Below, in pieces: positions 51,701 to 62,492 of a stretch of 64,000 nt of DNA. A program made the position numbers and the translations under genes. The notes below the pieces were generated by a model. That model was not told the DNA's origin. It searched no databases and saw only the letters and a program-made list of their open reading frames with translations. How positions within the stretch are numbered: position 1 is the stretch's first letter; each line of letters starts with the position of its first letter. This DNA comes from Coriaria nepalensis (lineage: Eukaryota; Streptophyta; Magnoliopsida; Cucurbitales; Coriariaceae): contig CP114481.1 in NCBI GenBank assembly GCA_027186245.1, positions 4,510,501 to 4,574,500 of the forward strand. The letters run 5' to 3'.

Positions 51701-54700
51701 ATACAAGAAGCTTTATCAATAGCAAAATGGAGAAAAGCAATGGAAGAAGAAATGCCAACCTTAGAAAATAAAATAGAACTTGGGATGTTGTAGAGATACC
51801 AAGGGATAAATCACTGATTGGATGCAAATGGGTGCTCCCTGATAAATACAAGTCAGATGGATCTATTGAACGCTACAAAGCAAGACTATCGAGTACTTTC
51901 ATCTTTGGCAGCTAATTTGGATTGTAAACTCCACAACGTGATGTTAAAAACGCATTCTTGAATGGTGCGCCTAAAGAAGAAGTATATATGGACTTACAAC
52001 CGGGCTTTGTTGATGCAAGAATTTAGAGAAAAGTTTGTAAGCTTAGGAAATCCATATATGGATTAAAACAATCACCTCGGGCTTGGTTTGGAAGATTCAC
52101 GAAGGTTATTCGTCAACAGGGATACCAACAAGCTCAGTCATACTATACATTGTTCTATAAAACGAAGAAGGTAAGATTACGATTCTCATAGTTTATGTGG
52201 ATGATATAATCTTAATCAGTGATAATATAGTAGAAATGGAGACTCAAAGGTACCCTAGCAACAGAATTTGAGATAAAGGATCTAGGTCCACTAAGATATT
52301 TTCTTGGTATGAAGGTGGCAAGAAATAGGAGTGGTATTTCAATTTCTCAAAGGAAGTATGTTTGGATCTCTTAGAAGAAACAGGGATGTTAGGGTGTAAA
52401 CAATATGATACACCCATAAATCCAAATCAAAAACTTGATGAGCAGCTGGATAGTGTACCACCTAAAAATGAAAAAGGACGGTACCAATGTCTAGTAGAAA
52501 TGCTTATCTACCTATCCCATACTAAACCCAACATTGCTTTTGCAGTTAGTGCAGTAAGCCAGTTTATGCATGCTCCTTATGAAGAACACATGGAAGCAGT
52601 GTATCAAATATTGAGATATCTCCAAGGAACTCCGAGACAAGGCCTATTCTTCAAGAAAAATGGAGAAAGAAGTGTAACGGCTTTCACTGATGCGGATTGG
52701 GCTGCTTCTGTAAAAGATCGGAGATCAACAACATGTTATTGTACCTATGTTTGGGGCAATTTAGTAACTTGGAGAAGTAAGAAACAAACAACTGTAGCTA
52801 GAAGCAGTGCTGAGGCCGAGTTTAGAGTTGTTGCTCATGGTATTTGTGAATTGCTATGGTTGAAATTACTGTTAGGAGAACATAAAATTGTTGGAAATGA
52901 TCCTATGAAAGTCTATTGTGATAATTAGGCTGTCATTGGTATATCCCATAATCCCGTTCATCACGACATAACAAAATATGTATAGGTTGACCGGCACTTC
53001 ATTAAAGTCAATATTGAAGAAGGGACTATTTGTATTGAGTATGTGCCCGCATCACAGCAAACTGCAGATTTGTTGACTAAGGGACTATTCAAGCCCACAC
53101 TTGAGAACTTAATTACCAAGCTAGGACTGTTTGATGTGTTCAGTCCAGCTTGAGGGGGAGTATATAATCTGATTCTGATTGCATATAATTATTACTTGTA
53201 ATTATTTCCTTATTGCAATTATTTCCTTGTTTGTTACCTCTAGTTTAGGTATAATTATTTCCTTTAGAATAAAGGCTAATGAACTAACCCTAGTCTATAA
53301 GTGTACTAGACAAGCATTGGCTTATAGCAATTCGATTCAATGCATCTAGTTCAACTACACCTTCCCTCCCCTAACCAATCCATTTTTTTTATCTAGTTTT
53401 TTGGAAACTCTTTCTTTTTTTTTTATCATTATCCCACATGGAGACGATGAATCTAACACTATTTCATTGATATAAATTCATGTAATTTCTTATTAGTCTA
53501 TTCTAAAACATCATAATACTATTTTTTTTTCTTCAAGCAGTGTTTTTTTCTTTGTCTCCTGCCTGGTTTCAATGCACACAGTTTGGTCGCCAAAGATAGC
53601 AGTGGCAGTCTGTTAGACCCGTCATTATTATTATTTATAGTATTAGTATTAGTATTATTATTATGGGGCTATTTTAGTAATTGCCTGGTTAGTAGTATAA
53701 ATAAGAATAGTATGGTTAGGGTTTAGGGAGGAATTGATTTTGGAGAGTAAGAACTCTTAGGGAGAGACGGTCTACCTCTCGAATAGTAGACCAACTAATG
53801 TTATTTTGGCTATTGCATAATAAAGATTAGCCTTAATTCTATATCTCTAGATCGGGTCCTATCAAATTGGTATTAGAGCACTCGATCAACGATGGCTGCG
53901 AAGAAGGTAGAAGCACTCGAGGAGAAATTGGAGAGCGAAGTGATGGCGATTAAAACAACGATTGAAGAATGCTTCTCAACAGTACAACAACAATTTTTGT
54001 CGTTGGAAGCTATGTTGGTTAAACTGTCCGAGATGCAAACTAGGTCACCACCACCGAACCCTGACCAAGGTAGAGACGGTCATGGTCGGGCGGTAGGGGA
54101 AACCGCCGGAGAGGGCAGCCAGGGTAGTCGTAGTGGACGCGAAGGTGCTGCAAAGGGGGGACTGGCGGGGCCGAGGTGGGCGCAGGCGCTGGTGGCCAAG
54201 CTAGGGCAGAGTTTGGTGGCGACTTGGGGGAAGGTTCCAGGACAGCAACGCCGATGTGGGGATCGGACGGAAGGGGTCAATTCGGAACAGGGGATAAAGG
54301 GGCGGAGCAATGGCCGACTAGCGATTACGCAACAGGGACCGCCATGGGCGGTGAGGCAAGGGTATCGAGGGCTGATTTTAGGGTTCCGGTGGAACCCCCA
54401 TGGACTGGGCGAGGGCAGAATGTGGGCTGAACTACAGATTCACAAGCTGAAAATGCCTATCTTTGAAGGCGAGAATGCAACTGCATGGGTCTGTAGGGTG
54501 GAAAGATATTTCACAGTTAACGGGCTCTCCGAAGAGGTAAAGTTGCAGGCAGCGGGTCTCTGTTTGGAGGGGCCGGCATTGTTATAGTTCCAATGGTGCG
54601 AACATCGCCAACCCATTGGGTCGTGGGCGGAATTCAAGCAACGGGTAATGGTAAGGTTTTGGAAAAGTTGCGAGGAACTAGTGTGTCACCATCTAGACCC

Positions 54701-57700
54701 TCGGTTTCTGGACCATCCACATTGTACCGCAGTTTCCCGATTTCCACCTTGAGGACAAGGTGTCTCATTGGGAGGGGAGTAATGTTAGACCCATCATTAA
54801 TATTATTTTTAGTATTAGTATTATTATTATGGGGCTATTTTAGTAATTGGCTGGTTAATAGTATAAATAAGAATAGTATGGTTAGGGTTTAGGGAGGAAT
54901 TGATTTTGGAGAGTAAGAACTCTTAGGGAGAGACGGTCTACCTCTCGAATAGTAGACCAACCTATGTTATTTTGGCTATTGCATAATAAAGATTAGCCCT
55001 AATTCTATATCTGTAGATCGGGTCCTATCACAGTCCCACATAGGTCCAATTACTCTGATGGTTCCATTCCGACCAAAATAGAGGCAAATTTGTAATTATT
55101 AATTGAACACCAAGAGGAAACTAATAACCAGTAGCAAGAATGAGCATATAAGAAATTTATGAACCGTCAAATTTTCATTTCAAAAACCCACATATTATTC
55201 AGGGGAAAAAAAAAGTAGACTTTCATATAGCTGAGTCCAAGTTCAATCAGATGGGAAAAGTGGATTCTAGGCTGCTGCCTCTACTATCTGAAAACAGTAC
55301 CTTGATAGACAGCTAAGCCATATTTGGACTGTCCCGAGTAATGTTGCTTTCGCATCGTGTGAAATAATAAATCAAGGTACAATTAAAAGTAGACAGTTAA
55401 AAATTTAAATAAAAAACTCGAGCAGCAAATAATGTTCTATTATCATATAGAGTGATCTGTACCTGGGTAACAATTACAAGTCTCTCAACATCTCCGTCAG
55501 TGTGAGCCACATCATCATCTTCATCATCCATTCTTTCCAGAATGATGCCAAGGTAACCCAAAAAAGTTAGTACAAGATGCTTATTACAACAACTGTGCAC
55601 AGCATACAAAAGAAAAATAAGATTCACTAGCAAGAAAGAAAACATACAGTAAATTAACTTCATGATTCTAATAAAACAGCATAGGTCAGGCAGGTTTTAA
55701 TCAACTATACTGTAGAGTACTGGTTTGAGCCAAAACCAATTAGTTAAGACCTTATTTGATTAAAAAGAAAGTCAAACTCAGGGAATAAGAATGGTTGCAA
55801 CTAAAGAAATCGAAGGAAGTTGACATAGCACTACGAGTGACTTAGATAGTACATTTTACTTTAGATGTGTTCTATGGGAGCCTGTTAAATGATTTGCTCA
55901 CCTCGTTTGAAACATACGGCATTATTCTACTTCCTTACAGTTACAATAAGATCTCCCAAAAGTTCAATACTAAAATATTTCATAAATCCGAAATGCAGAG
56001 GTTTAATCTAGGGACTTGATTCCTGTATAGATTTACATGCCTTAATTAAAAATGGCAGTACGTGGTCTCAAAGTTAGTATTATACCCAACCCTAAGAAAT
56101 AAAATAATAAGATATCACCATTAATTCTAATACCAGTTTGAGAAAGTAATATTTAGCAATCAAAGCCCAATGCTAAGAAATTAAATTAATAAGATATCAC
56201 CATTAATTCTAATACCAGTTTCAGGAAGTACTATTTAGCAATCAAAGCCCCACACAAAGAAATTAAAATAATAAGATATCAGCATTAATTATAATAACAG
56301 TTTGAGAAAGCAATATCTACCAATCAAAAGAGTGTTTCTCAACACAAGCCTGAGTAAATTATTTGAAAACACTGAATTTCCTCAAAAGAGATGAAACCTA
56401 TTATGTAATTGGTCTACTTATACATAACCGGTGAATGACCTCACTCAACATAAGCGTAATCCCAAAACATGGAACCAATCAAACCAATATTGAACAAATC
56501 TCAAAATAAGAAAGCAGGTGTGAACCAGCCTAGATACTGTACTGAGCAACTACCAATTAATAATAGCATCAAACTCAGTATCACACTATTATTCACGTGG
56601 AGTTTCCCATTCTTAAAAATTCTAGCAGCTTCTCTAAAAGCATCAAGGGTATGCTACATACTTGCCCAGTTCCTCCATTCATCCTGTTCTAAGCTCAAAA
56701 AAGGTGCTAAGTACCTATAAGCACATATTCTTAGAAGATGCTTACGGCTGATTCATTTTGTAAATTGTATATGTGATTGTTATATTGTTGGGTTCTAAAG
56801 TACTTCTGTTAAAGCTTTGTGAAGAAGAACTAATCAGTTTCATGGGTCAAAACACGTACTACCTCCCCAGTTTAGAAACATTTTCACATCAGCAAATAGG
56901 CTATAAAGCATATTATTGGGCCAACATGAATAAAAAAAGGGACCGAGTGTTTGTAAAAAGAGCTGAAAATGTAAAGCCATCAGTAGAAGAAACATAGAAG
57001 ATGTCTTTTTTTTTCTTTTTTTTGGGGGGGGGGGGGGGGGGGGGGGGATTGTTAGTTGGAAATGAAGATACAGAAAAACTTGTACAGAATCCCAATAGCA
57101 ACAGATTTAACAGGAATAGGATGTTATGATGATGCAAAATTTGCAGCTAAACCCAACAGCAATTCAAAGAAGTATCATATCAGCACGAAATACAAAATAA
57201 AGATTGCCCAGAAATTCATTGTACCTTCTAACTGTAGCATCCTTCATTACAGATTTGTGCTCCATCTCTAGCTCTTCATCGAACATGAATGTGCTCGTAA
57301 AATGGCTCGAGAGGTCACCAACATTCTGTGCACCTAAATTTGATGAAACCCTTATGCCTTTGGGCCCAAGAATATCAGATCCTGATGAAAGAGTTGGATG
57401 AGAATTGTCGGAAAGCAGTGTAAGAATAACACGTGAGAACTTTTTATTCAGTTCATCACTACCTGCACCAGGTTCTTGTATTCCACCATCAATTGGAACA
57501 CTCTCATAGTCAATTTCTGCATCAATGCGGTTCGATACGATCTGGTTGTCTCTATTTGATAACTGCTCCGTTAAGCTTCCATCAAGTGAAGGTAATCCCT
57601 CATTTTTTTCAGATGCATCTATCTTATTACTACGATTGGCATCATAATTTTGAGAAGATTCCACAGACTCCCCCACAATTTGGAAACTAGATTTCTCAGT

Positions 57701-60700
57701 TTTAGAAGAGAACTTAGGCTCAGCCGAAACGGGACCCCACTTTGACCACTCATCATGTTTCCTTGCCTTGTCTCCCTATTTATCAACACAAACTTTAAAT
57801 CAAGAAAAGCTTATTAAGAAACAACCAAAAAAATACACAAAATGCTCAGTCCCTTTTTTTTTTAAAGGCAGGGCAACTGAGAGAGTAAATCCATTAAGAA
57901 TATATTACATGTGCATCCACTAAACTAAGCCACTTGGTTTCTAATTACACGAATTAGCTCGTTTTATATAATGGAATACAATTGCACACCAAGCGAAAAT
58001 AGTTGGGATGTTCAAACATTAAAGGAAATTTTAAAATGAAAAATAAATAAATAAACTTAGAATACTAAATAATAGCTTACGGAGCCCAAAATAAAGGTCA
58101 CGTGCATATTAATTATGATTGTAGTAATTTAGTTTAGGAATGTATAGTTTTTGAAACCCTCAGATTTTGATGAATAGTGATGCAGTTACTACAATAGTTC
58201 AAACAGGGTCAGACATAATACAAAACTTTTATTACTAAATAAAGAAAAGGTAATGCAATTCCTAAAATAGGGTGTAAACTTATAGGTTTGGAATAGTTCA
58301 AGGGGATGCACAGGTTATTTAATCCATAAACCCACGGGAGCTACCAAAAAAAAATCTGAGGAGATGTGACTGAGTTCAGAGAATTAAATCATATGGTTAG
58401 AAATTCATTACACACTACTTCTGTATTGCCCTCCTTTATAAAATCTGATCAGTTGGATCTCGCCAGAATGTATTTATGCCAAAGTATTAATTAAAGCCAT
58501 ATACTAGTAAATTCATAAGGATACAAAATCTGAGGAGATGTGACTGAGTTCAGAGAATGAAATCTCTCGGCTGCCAAAATTTGGTCAGTATTTCATGTGT
58601 TAATGATTTAATTGATAGAAGAGAGTGAGAGAGAGAGGGAGGGGTGAGTCAGGATTCCATTGTCTCAAATGAGGAATTCTATACTAAACATGGAGTAGAT
58701 ACTCCTGTAACTAAAGATCAACCCACATCAATAAAGTTTTAAATCAACAAAAGTTGCTGATGTGGCTTATTCTTAGCCATCCGAGTGTTCTACTCCAAGT
58801 GAAGTCTACAGTTCCTCTATCTTAAATAGGTTTTCTGACTTCCTCGCCTCACCCTGAAATCATATGCAAGAAACCAGAAAATAATACAAAACAGGCCAAC
58901 TAAAAATAACCTGACCTTCACTTCTACAGTAATAGAAGTCTGTAAAGCATCAAGGATGAACGAAATGTCAGTACTCATCTTCTTTACCTGTTACCATTTT
59001 ATTAAAGAACAGAAAAAGAATACCAACAAAAAATTTAACAATTAACATATGCAGAGAAGAATATGAGTAAGATCAATACATTGTGTGATGTTCTACACTA
59101 TTAATAATAACCCAGGATACAGCATTCATTTTAGATTTACACTGTGGATAGCTATAACTCATGATGCAAGATACTATGCAGTAAGAATATGGACATGGAT
59201 TTGTTGAAATTCTAGAATGAATATCAGACTATACCCTCTTAAAGTCAGCAATATTAGATATTGGAACCCATCCTTGGTCATCCATCAACGATCTCAAGTA
59301 ATAATCATTTTCCAGATTTTCATCACTGCCACACAGAAAGAAAAAAAAAGAAATACCTTAATTGATAACTGAATGTAACAACAGAAACCCATAATGTCCT
59401 GTACAGGTCTGATTTGCATAGCATGACATAAAAGTCCAGATAGAGATGGACAAACTAAAACAAATAGAAGTACCCAAATTTAAAATTTTGAAGTGAAAAA
59501 TACATCAATAAACCCTGCAGAAAGACCTTATGTCATTATTTTCATAATTCTTGATGGACCAATTTTAATCATCAGATTGAATCTACAAAACTGACAGTTA
59601 TAGAATATGCTCTCACAAAAACAATAATGGAAAACTAATAAACAGTTAAGTATATTACTATGCACACCAATGTTCGGGCAGGGGTCACTGCAAAGCAAAA
59701 GATGAGGCAAAAATACTATTGTACTAATGGCAACAGGAATAGTGCAATAAAGTTAAAGTCTCAATGCTTGCTTCAGAACAAAAACAAAAAGAACAGCTTT
59801 GTCAAATGGTATACCTGAAATAGTACTCTATCTGCTTTACTATATTATCTCTAAGACACATCGTCTCTGGAGTTACCATTGGTCCAACTGAGTTTACAGG
59901 ATGTTGAATGAGGCTAGGAGGAAGAGGTCCTATAATTGAGCCTGGAAGTGGAACAGGAACATAGTATACTGATGCAGGTCCTGTGTAATATTAGATCATT
60001 TTGAGCTACATTAGCTACTTTACAAAAATATATACATAGTCTAACACATAACTGGTCAAAGCAAAAATGAAAAACTTATAGATTATCAGCAAGTGAGTGG
60101 CCTGGCAGATAAATTGCCATACAAACAACTACAGGAGAAAGAGATCAAGGGCATAAGATAGATTATATCATAAGGCAACTCAAGGGAGATGAATAGATAC
60201 CTTGGAAACTTGGCCCCACCACGTAGCCTGGAGCTGCAGAAAAAAATTGAGGCCTTATAAAAGGCCTCGGTCCAGCACCCTGATGCATAGGAATGTTGCC
60301 TATGGGACTATATCCCTGTTGACGGTGCCAAGAATGATTCCAGTGAGCCCCATGCTCTGGTATATTAGGCCCTCTATTAGAAAATCCGATGGCGTAAGCA
60401 TTTGGATCACCACATGGTGGAGGCTGAACTGGCGGAACAAAAGCCTTAGTTGGAGTCTCAGGCCCAGACTTAACTATATGAGATTCAACACTTGGAATAG
60501 GTCCAGGATATTGTTGGTTAACATAGCCAGAAACTGCAATGGATGGCGGAGGTACCATGGCATGATAAACAGGTGGAATTGACGGATGATGGTAAGGTAA
60601 GGCCACAGCTAAAGGGGGAGCAGCACTTGTCTTCTGCTTAGAGCTGAATTTTTGAGATCTCTGAGACGAATGCTTGTGTGAAGGATTAGGGTTTCCCAAT

Positions 60701-61446
60701 CCTAGAGACTTATGAGATGCAACTGATCCCTGGTGAGCACACAAATATCATTTGCTTTGTGTCAAATCCGGTATAAGATCCAAATAAATAAAGAAACTAT
60801 ATAGAAGCAAACGAATGATGAGCAATCATGCTTAAAATTCCATAACCTGAATAGTCTTCCGAAATGAGGTATAATGATCTGCCAGGACAGGAAGAGAAAA
60901 CAAATGCATACATACAAATACATAGTTTAAGAGACAGCCTACTCAAAGGAGATGCAAGCATAAACGGTAATGAGAATATTTGAAACTATTCACCATTCAG
61001 CAATAGATTGCACCAAACTGAAAGATAATTTACAAAATGAAAAAAAGAATTCCAAGATAAAAAGAATTTTTAGTACATTTTCATGCTTCATCAAAGATAA
61101 GAATAAAATGGAAGGAGGCTAAAACAAACGACTATCAAATCATCCATAAAACATGCTGTAATATTAACTAGAAAAGAAAGCAAGGTTTAAGAATGATTTT
61201 GTAAACCTGCACAGAATGCGTGGGAGAAGGCAGAGCAACTTCATCAGTAGCTGAAGGCTTAGTAGCAGAAGCAGTAGAGTCAGAGCTCTTAGGACACTGT
61301 GCGCCTGAGAGTGCAGGCCAAGACTCCGCCCCCATTACCGGAGCTTCTACACCCTTGGAATTCACGGAGTCTGGAGTTTTCCAAGGAGACTTGGGCCCAC
61401 CAATCTCCTTCTGATCATCTCCAGGCTCATTATCCGCCTTAACCAT
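45701..61446 (-). CDS. LARP1: La-related protein 1, 14 coding exons, DM15 region broken
   Basis: Exons: 61207-61446, 60201-60729, 59815-59980, 59235-59325, 58916-58987, 57225-57775, 55463-55532, 48399-48503, 47954-48294, 47590-47732, 47440-47503, 46724-46869, 46463-46567, 45701-45851. LARP1 binds mRNA, including 5' TOP transcripts, and in plants guides heat-induced mRNA decay. The start at 61446 (MVKADNEPGDD) fits plant relatives; the next upstream in-frame start-like codon is GTG. The La motif spans exons 3-5 (RDNIVKQIEYYFS, YYLRSLMDDQGWVPI, DISFILDALQ). The C-terminal DM15 repeats span exons 10-14 and end in REEYHSLEDFRAEEK. Exon 10 is one base short of the conserved frame near 47608-47611, and exon 12 has TGA at 46843-46845 where relatives have Trp. 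Read literally, the product ends after about 771 codons instead of about 924. The gene may be a recent pseudogene, or the breaks may be assembly errors. Confidence 0.88.
45969..46049. repeat. 27-bp tandem repeat, three perfect units
   Basis: The unit TAAATTATTAACAATGATAATAGAGTA occurs at 45969, 45996 and 46023, and a partial fourth follows. It lies in the last LARP1 intron, close to the terminal exon. Open frames through it on both strands are products of the repeat. Confidence 0.85.
48567..53571 (+). mobile_element. Copia retrotransposon in LARP1 intron 7
   Basis: Inserted antisense to LARP1. The flanks carry ATGCA at 48562-48566 and 53572-53576, a likely target duplication. The left LTR is about 48567-48761 and the right about 53162-53571. 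They share AGAATAAAGGC(G/T)AATGAACTAACCC and TTCAAGCAGTG blocks but differ by indels. TGGTTTCAAGAGCCC at 48762 is a decayed initiator-Met primer site, and GAGGGGGAGTA precedes the right LTR. Gag with a zinc knuckle (WCYCKKTNHTKDRC, about 49590-49635), protease (WVIDSGATDHM), one long integrase frame (50168-51352: HHC finger, DDE residues, QQNGIVERKN), reverse transcriptase in pieces (YVDDIILIS near 52195) and RNase H (52362-52928) are all recognisable. Frameshifts and stops disable it. Confidence 0.85.
53611..55030 (+). mobile_element. Internally deleted Ty3/gypsy element, 1.42 kb, CAGTC duplication
   Basis: The LTRs are 53611-53864 (254 bp) and 54783-55030 (248 bp). They are nearly identical, start TGTTAGACCC, end CCTATCA, and are flanked by CAGTC on both sides (53606-53610 and 55031-55035). 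ATTGGTATTAGAGC after the left LTR is the primer site; GGGAGGGGAGTAA before the right LTR is the polypurine tract. The inside holds a 231-codon GC-rich Gag N-terminus (53892-54587): coiled-coil start, linker, then KMPIFEGENATAWVCRVERYF of the retrotransposon Gag domain, ending at a TAG where FQWC should be preceded by Trp. After that a short frame reads FPDFHLEDKVSHWEG, the tail of gypsy Pol. Protease, reverse transcriptase, RNase H and most of integrase are gone, so it depends on a helper. Confidence 0.88.
53892..54587 (+). CDS. Truncated gypsy Gag inside the deleted element
   Basis: The frame starts MAAKKVEALEEKLESEV, a predicted coiled coil, at the position where gypsy Gag-Pol starts after the primer site. 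Residues 55-140 are a Gly/Arg-rich low-complexity linker. From about residue 180 comes the Gag domain with PIFEGENATAWVCRVERYF. The stop at 54585-54587 replaces a Trp; the following codons continue the family pattern (FQWCEHRQPIGSWAEFKQR). GC content is well above the intron around it. Confidence 0.6.
   Translation: MAAKKVEALEEKLESEVMAIKTTIEECFSTVQQQFLSLEAMLVKLSEMQTRSPPPNPDQGRDGHGRAVGETAGEGSQGSRSGREGAAKGGLAGPRWAQALVAKLGQSLVATWGKVPGQQRRCGDRTEGVNSEQGIKGRSNGRLAITQQGPPWAVRQGYRGLILGFRWNPHGLGEGRMWAELQIHKLKMPIFEGENATAWVCRVERYFTVNGLSEEVKLQAAGLCLEGPALL
56100..56335. repeat. ~83-bp tandem repeat, three units, LARP1 intron 6
   Basis: ATAAGATATCA(C/G)CATTAATT starts at 56106, 56189 and 56271. Each unit continues with AATACCAGTTT and TTTAGCAATCAAAGCCC-like blocks, with a few mismatches. 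Confidence 0.8.
57006..57047. repeat. T-rich tract followed by a run of 24 G, LARP1 intron 6
   Basis: 57024-57047 is an uninterrupted G24 after an almost pure T tract. In the LARP1 transcript this is C24 followed by A. Such runs can form G-quadruplex or i-motif structures and are prone to length error in sequencing. Confidence 0.8.
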
Positions 61447-61640
61447 ACTTCTCTGGCGTAACCTAGAGCCAAAAATCTCAGTTTTCTTCCAAGACACAGT
61501 AACACTCCAGAAAACAAAACAAAAAAATCAAACCGTGAGCGAACTAGCAAGGTGATCGATCGTCCAGAGCTAACTAGTAGAAGCACCGAGTCGAATTGGA
61601 AATCTTGCTGTTCGATTCATGGAAGTTGAGGAAACGGTAG

Positions 61641-61730
61641 ATACAATGAGCGGATTTTTCTCAGTGTGTTTCAGACAGCAATTGAATACAATGAGCAGAT
61701 TTTTCTCAGACTGTTTCAGACAGCAATTGA
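61641..61730. repeat. 45-bp tandem duplication in LARP1 5' leader
   Basis: Units 61641-61685 and 61686-61730 differ at about three positions (ATACAATGAGC(G/A)GATTTTTCTC...). They lie about 200 bases upstream of the LARP1 ATG, in the probable 5' UTR. No ATG is seen in the units on the transcript strand. Confidence 0.75.
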
Positions 61731-61839
61731 AGACGCCGAGCCGAGTAGGGGAGAGAGTGAGTGAAAGAGAAGAGACTGTTGAAATGAAAAGGGGAGAGAG
61801 AAGATCCTCGGTTAAATTTGAGCTTTTATAGGGCAAGGG

Positions 61840-62395
61840 TTTGAGTCCAGCATCTATTTTTACCCGAATGTTAAAGGACCCGCTGAAATAATATCTCCGG
61901 CCTATAAAGAAGAGAGAGGCTTGGTCTCATACAGCTTTCTGGGCCCACCCATTTTTAAATAAAACGATTCATCACAGTAAAATTGAAAGCGCAAACCTCG
62001 ACTTCGTTAAGCAATTCCACTGCTTCGCAAGTATCAGCTCTGATTTCTCCATCTCTATCTCCATCTCGTACTAGCAACGATGGGTTCTGGTCTCTTTCTT
62101 TCTCGTTCATCTTCCTCCTTTTCTTACTTCTCTCCATATATTTTGCTTAGGATTACTGCTAGGGTTTTAGAAGAAATTTTCTTCTCTTTCAAGTTTTTCT
62201 TTAGATTTTCCAATTACACTTTGATAATTAAACCTAAAAATTTAACAGTTTCCCTGAATTTTCTCTTCATTGTCGCTCTTTTTTTTTTCAGTCATTGCTG
62301 TATTCATTGGGTTGAAAGTCGTTCGAGCTTTTCCTGGGAGTAGTCTTTTTCTACCTATATTTTGAAGTGGTATTGATTGCTTTTTACTGATATAT
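61840..62395. promoter_or_regulatory. Divergent intergenic region between LARP1 and the CSN2-like exon
   Basis: Fewer than 1 kb separates the two start regions, so it presumably holds both promoters. Pyrimidine-rich sequence at 62040-62130 on the plus strand looks like a plant 5' leader. The 87-codon frame at 62080-62343 is low-complexity (Ser/Phe-rich) and more likely leader than protein. Confidence 0.4.
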
Positions 62396-62401
62396 GCAGG
62401 T

Positions 62402-62492
62402 GCGGATATAGAGGATCATGGATGCGAGTACTCGGATGAGGAGGCTTAGGAGCAGGATGTTGAAATTGAGAATCAGTAGAACAATTCTAAAG
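62402..62492 (+). pseudogene. CSN2: COP9 signalosome subunit 2-like first exon with two stops
   Basis: Frame from 62402 reads ADIEDHGCEYSDEEA, stop, EQDVEIENQ, stop, NNSK, and ends at AAAG/GTACTC, a donor-like site. Plant CSN2 begins with almost the same acidic sequence (ADMEDYGFEYSDEE...EQDVDIENQ...NSK, recalled from the family). The stops are TAG at 62447-62449 (Glu expected) and TAG at 62477-62479 (Tyr expected). The usual ATG-Ala-Ser start is also damaged (ATGCAGGTGCGG at 62395). CSN2 is a PCI-domain subunit of the COP9 signalosome, which removes NEDD8 from cullins. No second exon was found up to 64000; it may lie beyond the window or be lost. Confidence 0.7.

Noticed and set aside
54080..54310. 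76-codon Pro/Ser-rich minus-strand frame
   Set aside because: Antisense of the GC-rich linker in the gypsy Gag frame.
61168..61497. Longer LARP1 start 17 codons upstream
   Set aside because: The codon at 61495-61497 is GTG on the minus strand, not ATG. The conserved plant start is the ATG at 61446.
62080..62343. 87-codon Ser/Phe-rich frame beginning MGSG
   Set aside because: It looks like a pyrimidine-rich 5' leader of the CSN2-like locus. It ends before the CSN2-like exon and has no domain.
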